DNA from: Deinococcus arcticus
GTDB taxonomy: Bacteria; Deinococcota; Deinococci; Deinococcales; Deinococcaceae
Assembly (NCBI RefSeq): GCF_003028415.1
Contig: NZ_PYSV01000004.1
Span: forward strand, 236,942-300,941
Direction of reading: 5' to 3'
DNA length: 64,000 nucleotides
Numbering within the stretch: the first letter of the stretch is position 1; every line of letters starts with the position of its first letter. The position numbers and the translations under genes are program-made. The notes under the pieces were generated by a model. It had not been told where the DNA came from. It made no database searches and saw only the letters and a program-made list of their open reading frames with translations. Below, piece by piece: positions 24,305 through 34,380 of the stretch.

Positions 24305-24487
24305 CTCATACGGATTCCGAAAAATTCCGTAACGTGTTCCGGAATTTTTTCGACTGGAGGGACTCGAAGAGCTGCGCAGCAGAGAAGGAACAAATGCGGA
24401 TTTCCAGGAATTGGGCTGGAACAGCGCCGGAGGCGGGGAACATCCCCCTTCTTCCCGGATGGTACGGAAATGGACGGCAGTCCGTAT
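24305..24487 (-). repeat. Dispersed repeat family A, copy 3
   Basis: Inverted relative to copies 1 and 4. Contains the hairpin arms CGAAAAATTCCGTAACG and CCGGAATTTTTTCG, plus AATTGGGCTGGAACAGCGCC and GGCGGGGAACATCCCCCTTC. It ends GGCAGTCCGTAT, and the cobT stop codon (TGA at 24489-24487 on the minus strand) overlaps the element edge. Confidence 0.8.
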
Positions 24488-25569
24488 CAGGCACCTGCCG
24501 GCACCGCCGCCTCCTCAAAGGTACGCATCTCGCGCAGGGTGGCCGCCGCGCCCAGCAGCAGGGGGGCCGCCAGCACTCCGCCCGTGCCTTCACCCAGGCG
24601 CAGCCCCAGACTGAACAGCGGTTTCAAGCCCAGGTGCGCCAGCTGCGCGCCGTGCCCGGCCTCGGCACACTGCCCGGCCGCGAACAGAAAATCACGCAGG
24701 GCCGGGGCCAGGGCCACCCCAATCAGCGCCGCGCTGCCCTCCACGAAGCCGTCCAGCACCACGGCGCGGCGCAGGGCCGCAGCCTGCAGCATCATCCCCA
24801 GCATGGCGGCAATTTCGTAGCCGCCGAACTCGGCCAGCACCGTCAGCGGGTCGGCCGCGTCGCTGCGGGCCAGAGCCGTGCGAATGACCGCCACCTTGTG
24901 GGCCAGCCGCTCATCGTCCACGCCGGTGCCGCGCCCGGTCACGGCCTGTGGGTCCAGCTCCAGCAGCCGCGCGGTCAAGGCCGCAGCGGGCGTGGTGTTG
25001 CCAATGCCCATCTCGCCGGGCACCAGCAGGTCCGCGCCGTCCTCTATGGCCCGGCGTGCCAGCGCAGCCCCGGCCAGCACCAGCGCGGCCGTTTCCTGCG
25101 GGGTCATGGCGGCCTCGCGGCTCAGGTCGCGGGTGCCCTGTCGACGGGCGGCGCGGTGCAGGGCCGGGTGGACGGGCAATTCGGCGTTCACCCCCGCGTC
25201 CATCACGTACACCCGCGCGCCCACGCTGCGGGCCAGGGCGTTCACCGCCGCGCCGCCTGGGCCGTGTGGCGTGTCGGCCAGGAAGTTGGCCACCATAGCG
25301 GGCGTCACCTCCGGCGGATAGGCGCTCACGCCCTGCGCCGCCACCCCGTGGTCCCCGGCCGCCACCAGCACCGCCACGCCGCGCGGGTGGGGACGCTCGG
25401 TCCCGAATACGCCTGCCAGCCGGATGGACAGCGCTTCCAGTTCGCCCAGGGCCCCGGGCGGCTTGGTCAGCTGCGCCTGCCGGGCCCGGGCCCGGCCCAT
25501 GGCGGCCTGGTCGGCCGGGTGCACCGCCTGAATGAGGGCGTCAAGGTCGGCCGGCAGGTCAGCAGTCAT
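24487..25569 (-). CDS. cobT: Nicotinate-nucleotide:dimethylbenzimidazole phosphoribosyltransferase
   Basis: A 360-residue enzyme of late cobalamin synthesis that makes alpha-ribazole phosphate. Family signatures: TKPPGALGELE, VLVAAGDHGVAAQGVSAYP, and GEMGIGNTTPAAAL with the catalytic glutamate further on (GTGVDDERLAHKV and the C-terminal GEGTGGVLAAPLL). Length typical. It precedes cobC and cobS in the same direction, separated by an 80-base gap containing heptamer repeats. A family A repeat begins at its stop codon, so the normal terminator region may have been replaced. Confidence 0.93.
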   Translation of the reverse strand: MTADLPADLDALIQAVHPADQAAMGRARARQAQLTKPPGALGELEALSIRLAGVFGTERPHPRGVAVLVAAGDHGVAAQGVSAYPPEVTPAMVANFLADTPHGPGGAAVNALARSVGARVYVMDAGVNAELPVHPALHRAARRQGTRDLSREAAMTPQETAALVLAGAALARRAIEDGADLLVPGEMGIGNTTPAAALTARLLELDPQAVTGRGTGVDDERLAHKVAVIRTALARSDAADPLTVLAEFGGYEIAAMLGMMLQAAALRRAVVLDGFVEGSAALIGVALAPALRDFLFAAGQCAEAGHGAQLAHLGLKPLFSLGLRLGEGTGGVLAAPLLLGAAATLREMRTFEEAAVPAGA

Positions 25570-25602
25570 CGGGGGTTACTGTGGCATACGGGGGGCACCG
25601 GC

Positions 25603-25636
25603 CTTTGAGCCATGGGCCATGCGCTCTGAGCCGTGG
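25603..25636. repeat. Imperfect tandem heptamers, locus 2
   Basis: Reads GAGCCAT, GGGCCAT, GCGCTCT, GAGCCGT, GGGG. Same GRGCYAT family as 1611-1641 and 34263-34303. Confidence 0.55.
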
Positions 25637-25649
25637 GGAGGGACTGGCC

Positions 25650-26216
25650 TCAGGGTGGGGGGAGCAGCCGCGTCAGCCACCAGTCTCCGCCGCTGCGCTG
25701 CAGGGTGGCCACGGTGCCGGGCGGCGCGGCGGCGGCGCGCAGGCCCACGGTCAGGCGCAGCAGCCCCCACAGGGGGCCGGCGTGGGTAAAGGCCACGGCC
25801 TCGCCGGCCGGGGGCAGGGTAGTCAGCCACGCCGCCAGGCGCGCGTGAAAGGCCGCGCCCGTCTCGCCGCCGGGGGGGCCGCCGGGCGAGTGGGGATCGG
25901 CCAGGGCGTCTGTCCAGCGGCGGGGGGCCTCGCCGTGGGCAGCTTCCAGCTGCGCCCAGGTGTGCCCGGCCATCACGCCGAATGTGGCTTCGGCCAGGGC
26001 CGGGGTGGGCAGGGCCCCCGGAAAACCCGCCAGGGCCGCCGTCTGCCGGGCCCGGCGGGCCGGGGAAGTGAAGGCCAGGGCCGCCAGAGGCAGGTGCAGG
26101 GTGCGGGCCAGCGCCTCGCCCGCCGGGCTCAGGGGCGCGTCCTCGTGGGCGTGGGGATAACGCCGTTCCCCGTTGGGCGCGGTGGGCGCGTGGCGCACCA
26201 GATGCAGGGTCAGCAC
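25650..26216 (-). CDS. cobC: Histidine phosphatase, probable alpha-ribazole phosphatase
   Basis: A 188-residue phosphoglycerate-mutase-like phosphatase. The catalytic RHG-type motif is [17 protein letters not shown] (phospho-His in RHA); [12 protein letters not shown] holds the second Arg; [15 protein letters not shown] holds the second His. Context between cobT and cobS supports removal of the 5'-phosphate of alpha-ribazole phosphate or adenosylcobalamin phosphate. The GTG at 26216 (VLTLHLVRH) is chosen because the catalytic strand begins there; it lies 13 bases after the cobS stop. Confidence 0.8.
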   Translation of the reverse strand: MLTLHLVRHAPTAPNGERRYPHAHEDAPLSPAGEALARTLHLPLAALAFTSPARRARQTAALAGFPGALPTPALAEATFGVMAGHTWAQLEAAHGEAPRRWTDALADPHSPGGPPGGETGAAFHARLAAWLTTLPPAGEAVAFTHAGPLWGLLRLTVGLRAAAAPPGTVATLQRSGGDWWLTRLLPPP

Positions 26217-26229
26217 CGCGCCCACGGCC

Positions 26230-26964
26230 CTAGCGGCCCCAGGCGTAGGCGCCCAGCGCCAGCAGTTCGGCCACCACCACCAGCAGGCCGTACACGTCGC
26301 CGCTGAGGCCGCCGCCCAGGCGCCGCGCGGCAAAGGCCGCTGCCAGCAGCACGCCCGCCAGGGCCACCAGCCACGCCACCCAGGCGCCGGGCAGCAGCAG
26401 TGTGGGGGCCGCCAGCGCCAGCGCCGCCCAGATGCGGCCCTCGCGGGAGCGGGCGCCCAGACTCTCGGCGCGGGCGGCCGGGTAACTGTTCATGGGCAGC
26501 AGCAGCAGCGCCCGCGCACTCACAGCCGCCACCACCGGCGCGTAGGCCGGGATGGGCGCCGAGAGCAGGCTCCACAGCAGCAGCAGGGCCAGGGCGCCGG
26601 TGGCCAGCCCAAAGGCGCCCACATGCACGTCGCGCAGAATCTCCAGGCGCTGCGCCGGGGACTTCACGGCGAACAGGGCGTCGGCGCTGTCCACCAGTCC
26701 GTCAAAGTGCAGCATGCCGGTCAGCAGCAGCCAGAGCCCCACGCCCAGCGCCCCCACCACCCCGGCGGGCAGCGGCGGCCCCCACCACAGCAGCAGCGCC
26801 GCCGCGCCGCCCACCACGTAGCCGGCCAGCGGGTAGTAGGCGCTGGCCCGGGCAAAGTCGCCCTCGTCCACCCGGGTCACGTGCGGCAGTGGCAGGGTGG
26901 TCAGGAAGGTCAGGGCCAGATGCAGCGCGCGCCGCTGCTGTGTCAGGCGGCCCGGGAGGCTCAC
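26230..26964 (-). CDS. cobS: Adenosylcobinamide-GDP ribazoletransferase
   Basis: A 244-residue polytopic membrane enzyme joining adenosylcobinamide-GDP with alpha-ribazole to give adenosylcobalamin. Family signature [12 protein letters not shown] near the N-terminus, then [15 protein letters not shown] and [12 protein letters not shown] with acidic metal ligands, then about six hydrophobic segments. The GTG at 26964 is chosen because it forms a GTGA overlap with the DtxR stop (26961); a GTG 18 bases upstream is possible. Confidence 0.9.
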   Translation of the reverse strand: MSLPGRLTQQRRALHLALTFLTTLPLPHVTRVDEGDFARASAYYPLAGYVVGGAAALLLWWGPPLPAGVVGALGVGLWLLLTGMLHFDGLVDSADALFAVKSPAQRLEILRDVHVGAFGLATGALALLLLWSLLSAPIPAYAPVVAAVSARALLLLPMNSYPAARAESLGARSREGRIWAALALAAPTLLLPGAWVAWLVALAGVLLAAAFAARRLGGGLSGDVYGLLVVVAELLALGAYAWGR

Positions 26965-27635
26965 CGCCCGGCCCCCGGCCACGCCACATGAATCTGCGCC
27001 GCCACCGCCAGGGCCAGGGTCAGGGTGTGGTCCTGCGCCCAGACGGTCAGGGTGCCCAGCGCCGTGTCCATACCGTCCACCCGCACCGGGGCGCCGGGGG
27101 TCAGGCCTGCGGCCATCAGGGCGCGCAGCTGCGCAGCGTCGTCATCGGGAATGCGGGCCACCACCGCGTGGTCGCCGGGGGCCAGCTGCGACAGGCGCCG
27201 CTGCGGCTGCGCCGGCAACTCGCCGTCCACGGTGGGAATGGGGTCGCCGTGGGGATCGTGGGTGGGGTCGCCCAGCCACGCGGCAATCCGGGCTTCCAGG
27301 CGCTCCGAGAGGGCGTGTTCCAGCCGCTCGGCTTCCTCGTGCACCTCGTCCAGCGGCACGCCCAGCGCGCGGTGCAGAAACAGTTCCAGCAGGCGGTGGT
27401 GGCGCAGCACTTCCAGCGCCACGCGCTCGCCCTCGGCGGTCAGCTGCGCGCCCTGGTACGGGGCGTGCGAGACCAGGCCCTGTTCGGCCAGCTTGCGCAG
27501 CATGCCCGTCACACTGGCCGGGGCCACTTCCAGCGCGGTGGCCAGCGCCTGGGTGTTCACCTTTCCGGTCTGCCCCAGCACATACAGATGTTTCAGGTAA
27601 TCCTCCGCAGAGCGGGAGAGGGGGCGGCCGGTCAT
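26961..27635 (-). CDS. DtxR/MntR-family metal-dependent regulator
   Basis: A 224-residue repressor. The N-terminal winged helix is [14 protein letters not shown] to [17 protein letters not shown]. The metal and dimerisation domain has [31 protein letters not shown] (shown in part), with His/Glu ligands. The C-terminal SH3-like FeoA domain is about 145-224. Deinococci use such a protein in Mn/Fe control; which metal here is uncertain. It heads the cobS-cobC stretch through a 4-base overlap, so corrinoid genes may respond to metal status. The start at 27635 is supported by TACACT seven bases upstream. Confidence 0.88.
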   Translation of the reverse strand: MTGRPLSRSAEDYLKHLYVLGQTGKVNTQALATALEVAPASVTGMLRKLAEQGLVSHAPYQGAQLTAEGERVALEVLRHHRLLELFLHRALGVPLDEVHEEAERLEHALSERLEARIAAWLGDPTHDPHGDPIPTVDGELPAQPQRRLSQLAPGDHAVVARIPDDDAAQLRALMAAGLTPGAPVRVDGMDTALGTLTVWAQDHTLTLALAVAAQIHVAWPGAGR

Positions 27636-27642
27636 GGGGCCC

Positions 27643-27648
27643 AGTGTA
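27643..27648 (-). promoter_or_regulatory. Leaderless -10 box (TACACT) for the DtxR gene
   Basis: TACACT on the minus strand, seven bases before the ATG at 27635. Confidence 0.5.
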
Positions 27649-27740
27649 GCGGGGGGGCAGGTGGGGCGCGGCCCAGGGCCACCGGTCCCCGCCGCGCCCT
27701 GGTCCTTCTTTAGGGGGATTTCCGCGCGCCCTTCTCCCCG

Positions 27741-27746
27741 TACGGT
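27741..27746 (+). promoter_or_regulatory. -10-like box (TACGGT) for the G8 gene
   Basis: TACGGT, nine bases before the ATG at 27756. Slightly longer spacing than the leaderless norm. Confidence 0.35.
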
Positions 27747-27755
27747 GATCCGTGT

Positions 27756-30113
27756 ATGGCCAGTCTGCGCCCAGGACCCCGTGCCCGGCTGGGGGCCCTG
27801 TTTGTCCTGTGTGTGCTGGTGCTCCTGTGTGCGCTGGCAGCCGGGCTCGCGTGGCCCCGGCCGCCCAGCCCGGCCTTGTGGTCCGATCCCCGCACCTGGG
27901 GAGGCCACGTGCCGGTGGCGGGGCAGGCGGTCACCATTGCACCGGGAAAAAGCGTTCTGCTGGACCTCAGTCCGCCGCCTCTGGGTTTTCTGAACATTCA
28001 GGGAGAACTGCTGGTGCGGGACGAACCGGGGGCCGGCACGCTGACCCTGCAGGCCGCCAGCATTCAGGTGGGGGGGCGGTGGCAGGTGGGCGAGCCGGAC
28101 CGCCCGCTGCGGCGCCGGTTTCAGGTGACGCTGGGCTCGGGGCAGCGCGTGACGGCGCCGGACAATGGGCTGGTCACGGTGCCCGCCGGGGGTTCCCTGG
28201 AACTGTGGGGAACCCTCCCCAGCCGCTGGACCCGGCTGAGCCGCTCGGCCCTGGCCGGCAGCCGCACCCTGCACCTGGCCAGTCCGGTCAACTGGAAGGT
28301 GGGCGATGTGCTGGCGCTGGCCCCCACCGGCTTTGATCTTCAGGAGGCCGAACGGGTCCAGATCGCGGCTCGCTCACCGGATGGCCGGGAGCTGACCCTG
28401 CGGGCGCCCCTGCGGCACACCCACTTTGGACAGGTGACCGAGGGCGTGGACGAACGGGCCGAGGTGGGGGTCCTGACCCGCACCATCGCGTTTACCAGCG
28501 TGGCCGAGGCTCGCCGGGCCCGGCTGGGCGGCGGCCTCATGGTGCTGGCGGGCGGCACCCTGAAGGCCAGCGGCGCGGCGTTCAGCGGTCTGGGCCGCGC
28601 GGGCCAGAAGGGCTTTTACCCGGTTCACTTTCACCGCGCCGGGCGGCAGACCCAGTCCTTTGTCGCTGACTCCAGTTTCCACGACACCTTCAACCGGTGC
28701 CTGAGCCTGCACGGCACCCAGGACACGCGTCTGGAAGGAAACGTGACCTTCAATGCCGTGGGACACTGCTTTTTTCTGGAAGACGGCACCGAAACGGGCA
28801 ACAGACTGCTGGGCAATCTGGCGGTTCAGACGCGCGGCGCCGCGCCCAGAGACGCGATTTTAGAGACCGATGTCTTTGCAGCCGCGTACTGGATCACCAA
28901 CCCCGACAACGTCCTGAGGGGCAATGTGGCCGCCGGGGCCGAGCATTCGGGCTTCTGGTACTCGCTGCCGCCCCAGCTGCAGGGCGACGGCGTGACCCCG
29001 GAAGAACAGCAGACCATTCGGCCCCGGCGCACGAATCTGGGGGAATTCCGGGACAACGTGGCCCACTCCACCGGGCACACCGGCCTGTTCGTGGACAACC
29101 TGAAAAACCCGCCGGGCGTGCTGGAAGCGCCCAACTACAGCCCCCCGCAGCGGGCCGATTTTCAGGGCCTGACCGCCTACAAAAACCGCCGGCGCGGCGC
29201 GTGGTTGCGCGGCACCAATCTGCGCCTCAGCGGGGTGCGGCTGGCCGACAACGCCATCGGGGTGACCTTTGCGGCGGCCGACACCGAACTGGTCGGCGGC
29301 GTGGTGGTGGGCGAAAGCCAGAACCGGACTGGCCCCCCCAAACCGCAGGAGCCCCACTTTCCTCTGAGGGGCTTTGAGTTCTATGACGGCCCGGTCACCG
29401 TTCAGGACATTCACTTTGCTCAGTTCGTCTCCACCCCCACGCGGCCTGCGGGGGCGCTGGGGGCCCTGCAATACAGTCCTTTCTTCTTTCACCCGGCCAG
29501 CCAGGCCGCGCAGCTCCGGTTCTCCAACGCGCAGCCCGTCTACCTGGCCCCCAGGGCGCTGCCAGCTCCCGAGGACGCTGGAGCCGACGGCTACCGGAGC
29601 GCCGCTTTTCTGGATGTGGACGGCTCTGTGACTGGTCAGGCAGGAACCTCGGTCTTGCTGGACACCCCCTTTCTGACCAACACCCGCGCCTGTCAGGCCC
29701 GGCCGGCGTGGGGCGCGGTCAGCTGCGCCGGTTCACCTGTCAGCCTGTTCGTGCTGAATCTGGACGCGCAGCCCGGGCCCTTTGGACCGCTCACGCTGCG
29801 CCGGGAGGACGGCGCCCCCATGACCCTCCGGGGCAATCCCCGCCAGGGCCCCAACCGCTCCTTTCAGACCAATCTGTGGGCCAACCACACCTACCGCCTG
29901 ACGCCCGCCCGCTGGCCACGCCATCTGCGGCTGGCCGCCCACCACCTCAGCGGATCAGACGACCTGAGGCTGACCCTGGCCACCCGCAAACCAGCCCGCA
30001 TGACCCTGACCCCAGGCAGCACGGCCAGCTGGAGCGGCGGCCACCTGTACCTCCGGCTGAAATCGAGGCCCGTGGGTACCCCCACCTCGGCGGTGGTGGA
30101 CCTGTGGTTCTGA
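27756..30113 (+). CDS. G8-domain, parallel beta-helix surface or secreted protein
   Basis: A 785-residue exported protein. N-terminal membrane/signal segment about 12-34 ([20 protein letters not shown]). The G8 domain follows, with [19 protein letters not shown] and [19 protein letters not shown], as in CEMIP/TMEM2-type proteins. Residues about 250-520 form right-handed beta-helix-like repeats ([41 protein letters not shown]). CEMIP/TMEM2 relatives act on or bind hyaluronan; here a carbohydrate substrate is inference. The overlapping downstream polysaccharide deacetylase supports a polysaccharide role. Confidence 0.82.
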   Translation: MASLRPGPRARLGALFVLCVLVLLCALAAGLAWPRPPSPALWSDPRTWGGHVPVAGQAVTIAPGKSVLLDLSPPPLGFLNIQGELLVRDEPGAGTLTLQAASIQVGGRWQVGEPDRPLRRRFQVTLGSGQRVTAPDNGLVTVPAGGSLELWGTLPSRWTRLSRSALAGSRTLHLASPVNWKVGDVLALAPTGFDLQEAERVQIAARSPDGRELTLRAPLRHTHFGQVTEGVDERAEVGVLTRTIAFTSVAEARRARLGGGLMVLAGGTLKASGAAFSGLGRAGQKGFYPVHFHRAGRQTQSFVADSSFHDTFNRCLSLHGTQDTRLEGNVTFNAVGHCFFLEDGTETGNRLLGNLAVQTRGAAPRDAILETDVFAAAYWITNPDNVLRGNVAAGAEHSGFWYSLPPQLQGDGVTPEEQQTIRPRRTNLGEFRDNVAHSTGHTGLFVDNLKNPPGVLEAPNYSPPQRADFQGLTAYKNRRRGAWLRGTNLRLSGVRLADNAIGVTFAAADTELVGGVVVGESQNRTGPPKPQEPHFPLRGFEFYDGPVTVQDIHFAQFVSTPTRPAGALGALQYSPFFFHPASQAAQLRFSNAQPVYLAPRALPAPEDAGADGYRSAAFLDVDGSVTGQAGTSVLLDTPFLTNTRACQARPAWGAVSCAGSPVSLFVLNLDAQPGPFGPLTLRREDGAPMTLRGNPRQGPNRSFQTNLWANHTYRLTPARWPRHLRLAAHHLSGSDDLRLTLATRKPARMTLTPGSTASWSGGHLYLRLKSRPVGTPTSAVVDLWF

Positions 30114-31255
30114 CCGGCCGGGCCCGCTTCCTGGTTACCACCCTGGCCGCCCTTCTGCTGATGCTCACCCTGACCCAGGCCACCCGGCCGCCTGCCCCGG
30201 TGCCGGGCGCGCTGGACCTGTCGGGCACGGCCGCGCAGGAGCGGCTGCACCTGCCCCAGGCCGCTTCGGTGCGTCTGCGCAGCAACGGTTTTGTCCACAT
30301 GGCGTCTCTCGCCGTGACCCTGAACCGCAAGACCGGGCCCCAGACAGACCGACAGGCCCTGGCCATTCAGGCCGTGAACGCGGCGTACCGGGCCTTTCCA
30401 GGGCTGGCCGGGGTGGACGTGGCCGTCTTCGACGCGGGCAAGTACCTGGGCTTCGCGTCCCGCACCTCACCGCCCCTGCTGACCCTGTCGGTGCCGGCCG
30501 GGGACCGGCGGACCTTTGCCCGCGCGCTGAAAGCAGGCACCTACCCGCGTGTGTGGCCAGGGGCTCCGTCGGCGGTCATGCCTCCCCAGGCACCCGCCCC
30601 TGTCATCTCGCTGCTGCGGCCCGTGTGGCGCGGCCCTGCGGGGCAGCAGGCCGTTGCCCTGACCTTTGATGACGCCCCCCACCCGCTCTACACGCCGCTG
30701 CTGCTGGACCTTCTGCGCCGGTATGACGTGCCCGCCACCTTCTTTGTCATTGGCCAGAATGCAGAGCGCTACCCCTATTTCGTGCAGGACATGGTCCGGG
30801 CCGGTCATCAGGTGGGCAACCACACGTATTCCCACGCGCCCCTCACCCCGCTCAACGAGGCCGAGGTGCGCTCAGAACTGGCACGGACCTCCCGGCTGCT
30901 CAGGCGCCTCACTGGCCAGGACATCACCGTCTTCCGGCCGCCCGGCGGTGGCCTGAGCCAGACCGTCCTGCGGGCCGCCGCCGCCAATCAGCTCCGAACC
31001 GTCATGTGGAGCCACGACGCGGCCGACTATCTGAACCCAGACGCCCAGGGGCTGGAGGCGGCGTTTGCAGGGACCCTGCACCCCGGGCAAATCACGCTGC
31101 TGCACGACAAGGTCGAGAGCACGGTGAGCGCCCTGCCGGCCATGATTCAGGAGGCACGGGCCCGGCAGTACGTGTTCAAGACAGTGGACGGCCTGCTGAA
31201 TCCTGAGCCCGCGCGGAGGCTCGTGGGCCAGCAGCCTGGAGCGGCAACTCCTTAA
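30104..31255 (+). CDS. Polysaccharide deacetylase (NodB, CE4 family)
   Basis: A 383-residue exported deacetylase. N-terminal hydrophobic segment [21 protein letters not shown] 150-residue N-terminal domain of unknown type precedes the NodB domain (about 185-370). Metal and catalytic motifs: [28 protein letters not shown] with HxxxH, and FRPPGGGLS. The GTG start at 30104 overlaps the G8 gene by 10 bases, giving translational coupling. Probably removes acetyl groups from an N-acetylated polymer (cell wall or exopolysaccharide) that the G8 protein also handles. Confidence 0.85.
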   Translation: MVLTGRARFLVTTLAALLLMLTLTQATRPPAPVPGALDLSGTAAQERLHLPQAASVRLRSNGFVHMASLAVTLNRKTGPQTDRQALAIQAVNAAYRAFPGLAGVDVAVFDAGKYLGFASRTSPPLLTLSVPAGDRRTFARALKAGTYPRVWPGAPSAVMPPQAPAPVISLLRPVWRGPAGQQAVALTFDDAPHPLYTPLLLDLLRRYDVPATFFVIGQNAERYPYFVQDMVRAGHQVGNHTYSHAPLTPLNEAEVRSELARTSRLLRRLTGQDITVFRPPGGGLSQTVLRAAAANQLRTVMWSHDAADYLNPDAQGLEAAFAGTLHPGQITLLHDKVESTVSALPAMIQEARARQYVFKTVDGLLNPEPARRLVGQQPGAATP

Positions 31256-31344
31256 CGCCAGATTCGCGCCACCTTTTTCCAGGGCGCCCCAATGGCCGGA
31301 GGGAACTTTTGCGGCCCTTGTCCCCTCTAACATTCGAGGTGCCC

Positions 31345-31893
31345 TTGAATGACCCCTATGCCCCCCTGCCGGACACCGAACTGGTGCGCCTCGCCCTGCG
31401 CGACGAGGCCGCCTTTGAGGCCCTGGTGAGGCGCCACGCGGCGGGGGTGCACCGCCTGGCGGCGAGCATGGTGGGGCCGGGCGCCGCCGACGACGTGGTG
31501 CAGGAGGTGTTTATCAGCCTTCACCGGTCCCTGAAGACCTTCCGGGGCGAAGCCAAATTCAGCACCTGGCTGCACCGCGTGACCCTGAATGCCTGCTACG
31601 GCGCCCTGAAGGCCCGGACCACCGTGCCCCTGAGTCAGGAGCCCGAGCCGCGCGCTCCGCACAGCCCGGTGCACCGCAGCGAGCAGGCGCAGGTGCGCGA
31701 ACGCCTGGCCGCCGCCCTGAACCAGTTGCCGCGAGACCAGCGCGAGGCGATTGCCCTGCGCGAACTGTCGGGCCTGGACTACGCCGAGATTGCCCAGATC
31801 ACGGGCGCCGAACTGGGCACCGTGAAAAGCCGCATTGCCCGCGCCCGCGCCGCCCTGCGCGCGTGGCTGACCAACGCTGGAGTCACCCCATGA
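31345..31893 (+). CDS. ECF-type RNA polymerase sigma factor
   Basis: A 182-residue group IV sigma factor. Region 2: [37 protein letters not shown], and [15 protein letters not shown]. Region 4: [19 protein letters not shown] and [20 protein letters not shown]. The TTG at 31345 is chosen because GAGG lies five bases upstream; a GTG at 31339 is an alternative. It is followed by an overlapping anti-sigma-like gene and an RseB-like gene, the usual envelope-stress arrangement. A TAACAT -10-like box is at 31328-31333. Confidence 0.9.
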   Translation: MNDPYAPLPDTELVRLALRDEAAFEALVRRHAAGVHRLAASMVGPGAADDVVQEVFISLHRSLKTFRGEAKFSTWLHRVTLNACYGALKARTTVPLSQEPEPRAPHSPVHRSEQAQVRERLAAALNQLPRDQREAIALRELSGLDYAEIAQITGAELGTVKSRIARARAALRAWLTNAGVTP

Positions 31894-32177
31894 CCATGCC
31901 CGGTAACCAAGTGCCTGATAACCCAGTGGCCGACGACCTGGACACGCTGCTGACGCAGGCCCGCACCCTGTCGCCCGACGACGAGGGCGCCGCCGAGCGG
32001 TTTCTGGCCCGCTTCCGTGCGGCGCCCCGCCCGGCCCCGAAGCGCGCCGCGTGGTGGCCGACCCTGCTGGCCTCGGCCGCCGTCGTGGTGGGGCTGCTGG
32101 CCCTGCGCCCGGCCCCCGCCCTGCCTGCCAGCGCCGCCTACGACGCCTACCAGAGTGCCTGGGGAGAGGGCTGGTGA
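31890..32177 (+). CDS. Small anti-sigma-like membrane protein
   Basis: A 95-residue protein starting within the sigma stop codon (ATGA overlap). Residues 1-55 are cytoplasmic and acidic ([18 protein letters not shown]), followed by one transmembrane helix ([20 protein letters not shown]) and a short outside tail. There is no zinc-binding HxxxCxxC motif. The position and single-TM topology are what suggest an anti-sigma factor; sequence alone does not prove it. Confidence 0.65.
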   Translation: MTMPGNQVPDNPVADDLDTLLTQARTLSPDDEGAAERFLARFRAAPRPAPKRAAWWPTLLASAAVVVGLLALRPAPALPASAAYDAYQSAWGEGW

Positions 32178-32962
32178 GGCCTGCAACCACGTGGGCGCTG
32201 GTCCTGCTGACCCTGCTGGGGGGCGTGGCCCACGCCGCCGACCCCACTGCTGATATGAGTGAGGTGCTGAGCGCCCTGAAACGCGCCCGCACCCTGGCCG
32301 CCCGTGGGCAGGTTGAGGTCACCGTGCTGTTTCCGCCGCGCGAGGTGCCCACCCGCCGCGCCGCCGCCCTGCCCGTGCTGACGGTGCGCCCGGCCCTGCT
32401 GCAGAAGAACTTTTCTGTTACGCGCGTCGGCCCCGAGACCGTCGCAGGCCGCGCGGCCACCGTGTTCGACCTGACCCCGAAAGCAGGCCAGGCCGCCCGC
32501 TGGCGCCTGTGGGTGGACACGGTCTGGAATGTTCCCCTGGCTTTTGAGGAACGGAGCGTGAACGGCGACCTGGCCCGCCGGGCCGTCTTCACCAGGGTGA
32601 ACGCCGCCCCCGCCCGCCAGACCCTGACCCTGCCGCCGCTGCCGGCAGGCCTGAACGGGGCGCTGGCCCGCGCGCTCCCTGGCCTGCGCCTGCCGCCTGG
32701 CTTTGTGCCGTCGGGCGTCCAGGCCCGCCCCGCCGGCCGCGAGGTCACGCTGACCGACGGCCTGAACACCCTGACCCTGGTGGTGTCGGCCAGGAACGTG
32801 AGGGCGGCGCCGGGGGTGGCCTCGCGGCGGGTGGGGGGCGTGTTCGTGTGGCTGGTGGGCAACCTGCCGCAAAATAACCTCACGACCGCCCTGTCTGGCA
32901 TCCGCAGCGCCGACGAGACCCCGCTGGGAACTTTTCAGGCCCCCGCGCCCTCTAATCCATAA
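32174..32962 (+). CDS. RseB/MucB-like periplasmic regulatory protein
   Basis: A 262-residue exported protein with GTGA overlap to the anti-sigma-like gene. Signal peptide [21 protein letters not shown]. The N-terminal domain (about 25-150) looks like a LolA/RseB beta-sheet ([49 protein letters not shown]), and the C-terminal half ends [17 protein letters not shown]. In RseB systems this part senses envelope lipids and protects the anti-sigma factor. Confidence 0.72.
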   Translation: MRPATTWALVLLTLLGGVAHAADPTADMSEVLSALKRARTLAARGQVEVTVLFPPREVPTRRAAALPVLTVRPALLQKNFSVTRVGPETVAGRAATVFDLTPKAGQAARWRLWVDTVWNVPLAFEERSVNGDLARRAVFTRVNAAPARQTLTLPPLPAGLNGALARALPGLRLPPGFVPSGVQARPAGREVTLTDGLNTLTLVVSARNVRAAPGVASRRVGGVFVWLVGNLPQNNLTTALSGIRSADETPLGTFQAPAPSNP

Positions 32963-32988
32963 ATCCCCCCTGCTTTCAGGAGTCCGTC

Positions 32989-34254
32989 ATGTCCCTCTCT
33001 CCCCTGCCCCGCACACTGACCGCCGAAGACGCCGCACACTTTCTGCGCCGCACCGCGTTTGGCGCTTCCGACGCCCAGATTCGCGCCCTGGTGGGCCAGG
33101 ACGCCCGCACGGTGGCCAAGGCCGCCCTGGCCTTTGACCAGACCCTGGCCCAGGGCAATCCCTTTGACCCGTTGCAGGGGGCCTCGCCGGGCGCCTCGAT
33201 TCAGCTCACGCGCGGCGCGTGGCTGTATGAACTGGTGTACGGCCCCCATCCCCTGCGCGAGAAGCTGGCCCTGACCTGGAGCAACCACTTTGTTGTCGGC
33301 ACTGACAAGGTGCGCAATGCCCCGGCCCTGGCGGGGTACCTGGCCCTGCTGCGCCGCCACGCGGCGAGCGACAGCTTCGAGCGCTTCACGCTGGAAATCG
33401 CCCAGAGCCCCGCCATGCTGCGCTACCTGGACAACGACCAGAACCGCAAGGGCCGCCCCAACGAGAACTTCAGCCGCGAACTGCTGGAACTGTTCACCAC
33501 CGGCATCGGGCCCTACACCGAGGCCGACGTGCGCGAGGGTGCCCGCGCCCTGACCGGCTGGACCTACGTGGGCGGGCGCGGCAACAGGCAGTATCTGGAC
33601 GAGCCGAAATTCGTGTTTCAGGCCGGGCAGTTTGACGGCGGGCGCAAAACGTACCTGGGCCAGAGCGGCAACCTGCGGGGCGAGGACATCGTCCGGCTGG
33701 CCACGGCCCACCCGGCCACGGCCACCTTCGTGGCCCGCAAGCTGCACCGCGCCTTTGTGGCCGATACCCCCGACGAGCAGGCGGTGGCGGGCAGCGCCGA
33801 GACGTGGCGCCGCACGAAAGGCAACGTGGGGGCGGTGCTGGAAGAGCTGCTGAGCAGCGAGGCCTTTTACACCAGCCGCGCCCGCATCATCCGTTCACCC
33901 ATCGAGTTCATCGTGGGCGCCCTGCGCACCCTGGGGCAGCCCCAGTTCGACGCCAAGACGCTGCTGAACCTCACCCAGACTGCCGGGCGCATGGGCCAGC
34001 TGCTGCTGGAACCCGACACCGTCAAGGGCTGGGACGGCGGGCGCGAGTGGATCAACGACTCCACGCTGCTGCTGCGCCTGCAGGTGGCCGCTGGCCTGAC
34101 CCTGACCTCCAAGGCCCCCAACCTGAGCGAGCCCCCCAGCCTGCTGGCCATGACCGGCCAGGAGCGCCCGGCCGCGGCCGTGCTGCTGTCCAGCCTGAAG
34201 GGCCGCCAGCGCACCTATCTGGGCATGATCAGCCCCGAATTCCAGCTGGCGTAG
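32989..34254 (+). CDS. DUF1800-family protein
   Basis: A 421-residue protein of the DUF1800 family. The start shows [19 protein letters not shown], then the family core [71 protein letters not shown] (in parts), and [14 protein letters not shown]1800 genes are normally paired with DUF1501 genes, as here. The function is unknown; envelope or export roles are suspected from the Tat-exported partner. Confidence 0.88.
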   Translation: MSLSPLPRTLTAEDAAHFLRRTAFGASDAQIRALVGQDARTVAKAALAFDQTLAQGNPFDPLQGASPGASIQLTRGAWLYELVYGPHPLREKLALTWSNHFVVGTDKVRNAPALAGYLALLRRHAASDSFERFTLEIAQSPAMLRYLDNDQNRKGRPNENFSRELLELFTTGIGPYTEADVREGARALTGWTYVGGRGNRQYLDEPKFVFQAGQFDGGRKTYLGQSGNLRGEDIVRLATAHPATATFVARKLHRAFVADTPDEQAVAGSAETWRRTKGNVGAVLEELLSSEAFYTSRARIIRSPIEFIVGALRTLGQPQFDAKTLLNLTQTAGRMGQLLLEPDTVKGWDGGREWINDSTLLLRLQVAAGLTLTSKAPNLSEPPSLLAMTGQERPAAAVLLSSLKGRQRTYLGMISPEFQLA

Positions 34255-34262
34255 GGGGACTC

Positions 34263-34303
34263 CGGGCCATGAGCCATGGGCTCTGGGCCATGAGGGGCCA
34301 TGA
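34263..34303. repeat. Imperfect tandem heptamers, locus 3
   Basis: Reads GGGCCAT, GAGCCAT, GGGCTCT, GGGCCAT, GAG, GGGCCAT, GA. Same family as 1611-1641 and 25603-25636. Lies in the gap between the DUF1800 and DUF1501 genes. Confidence 0.6.
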
Positions 34304-34380
34304 AACCCCGGTGTCTCTTCTCCACAAGCCTTTCCCACTGCCCACAACCCACGCCCCACTTCCCTTCCGAGGTTCCCCCC

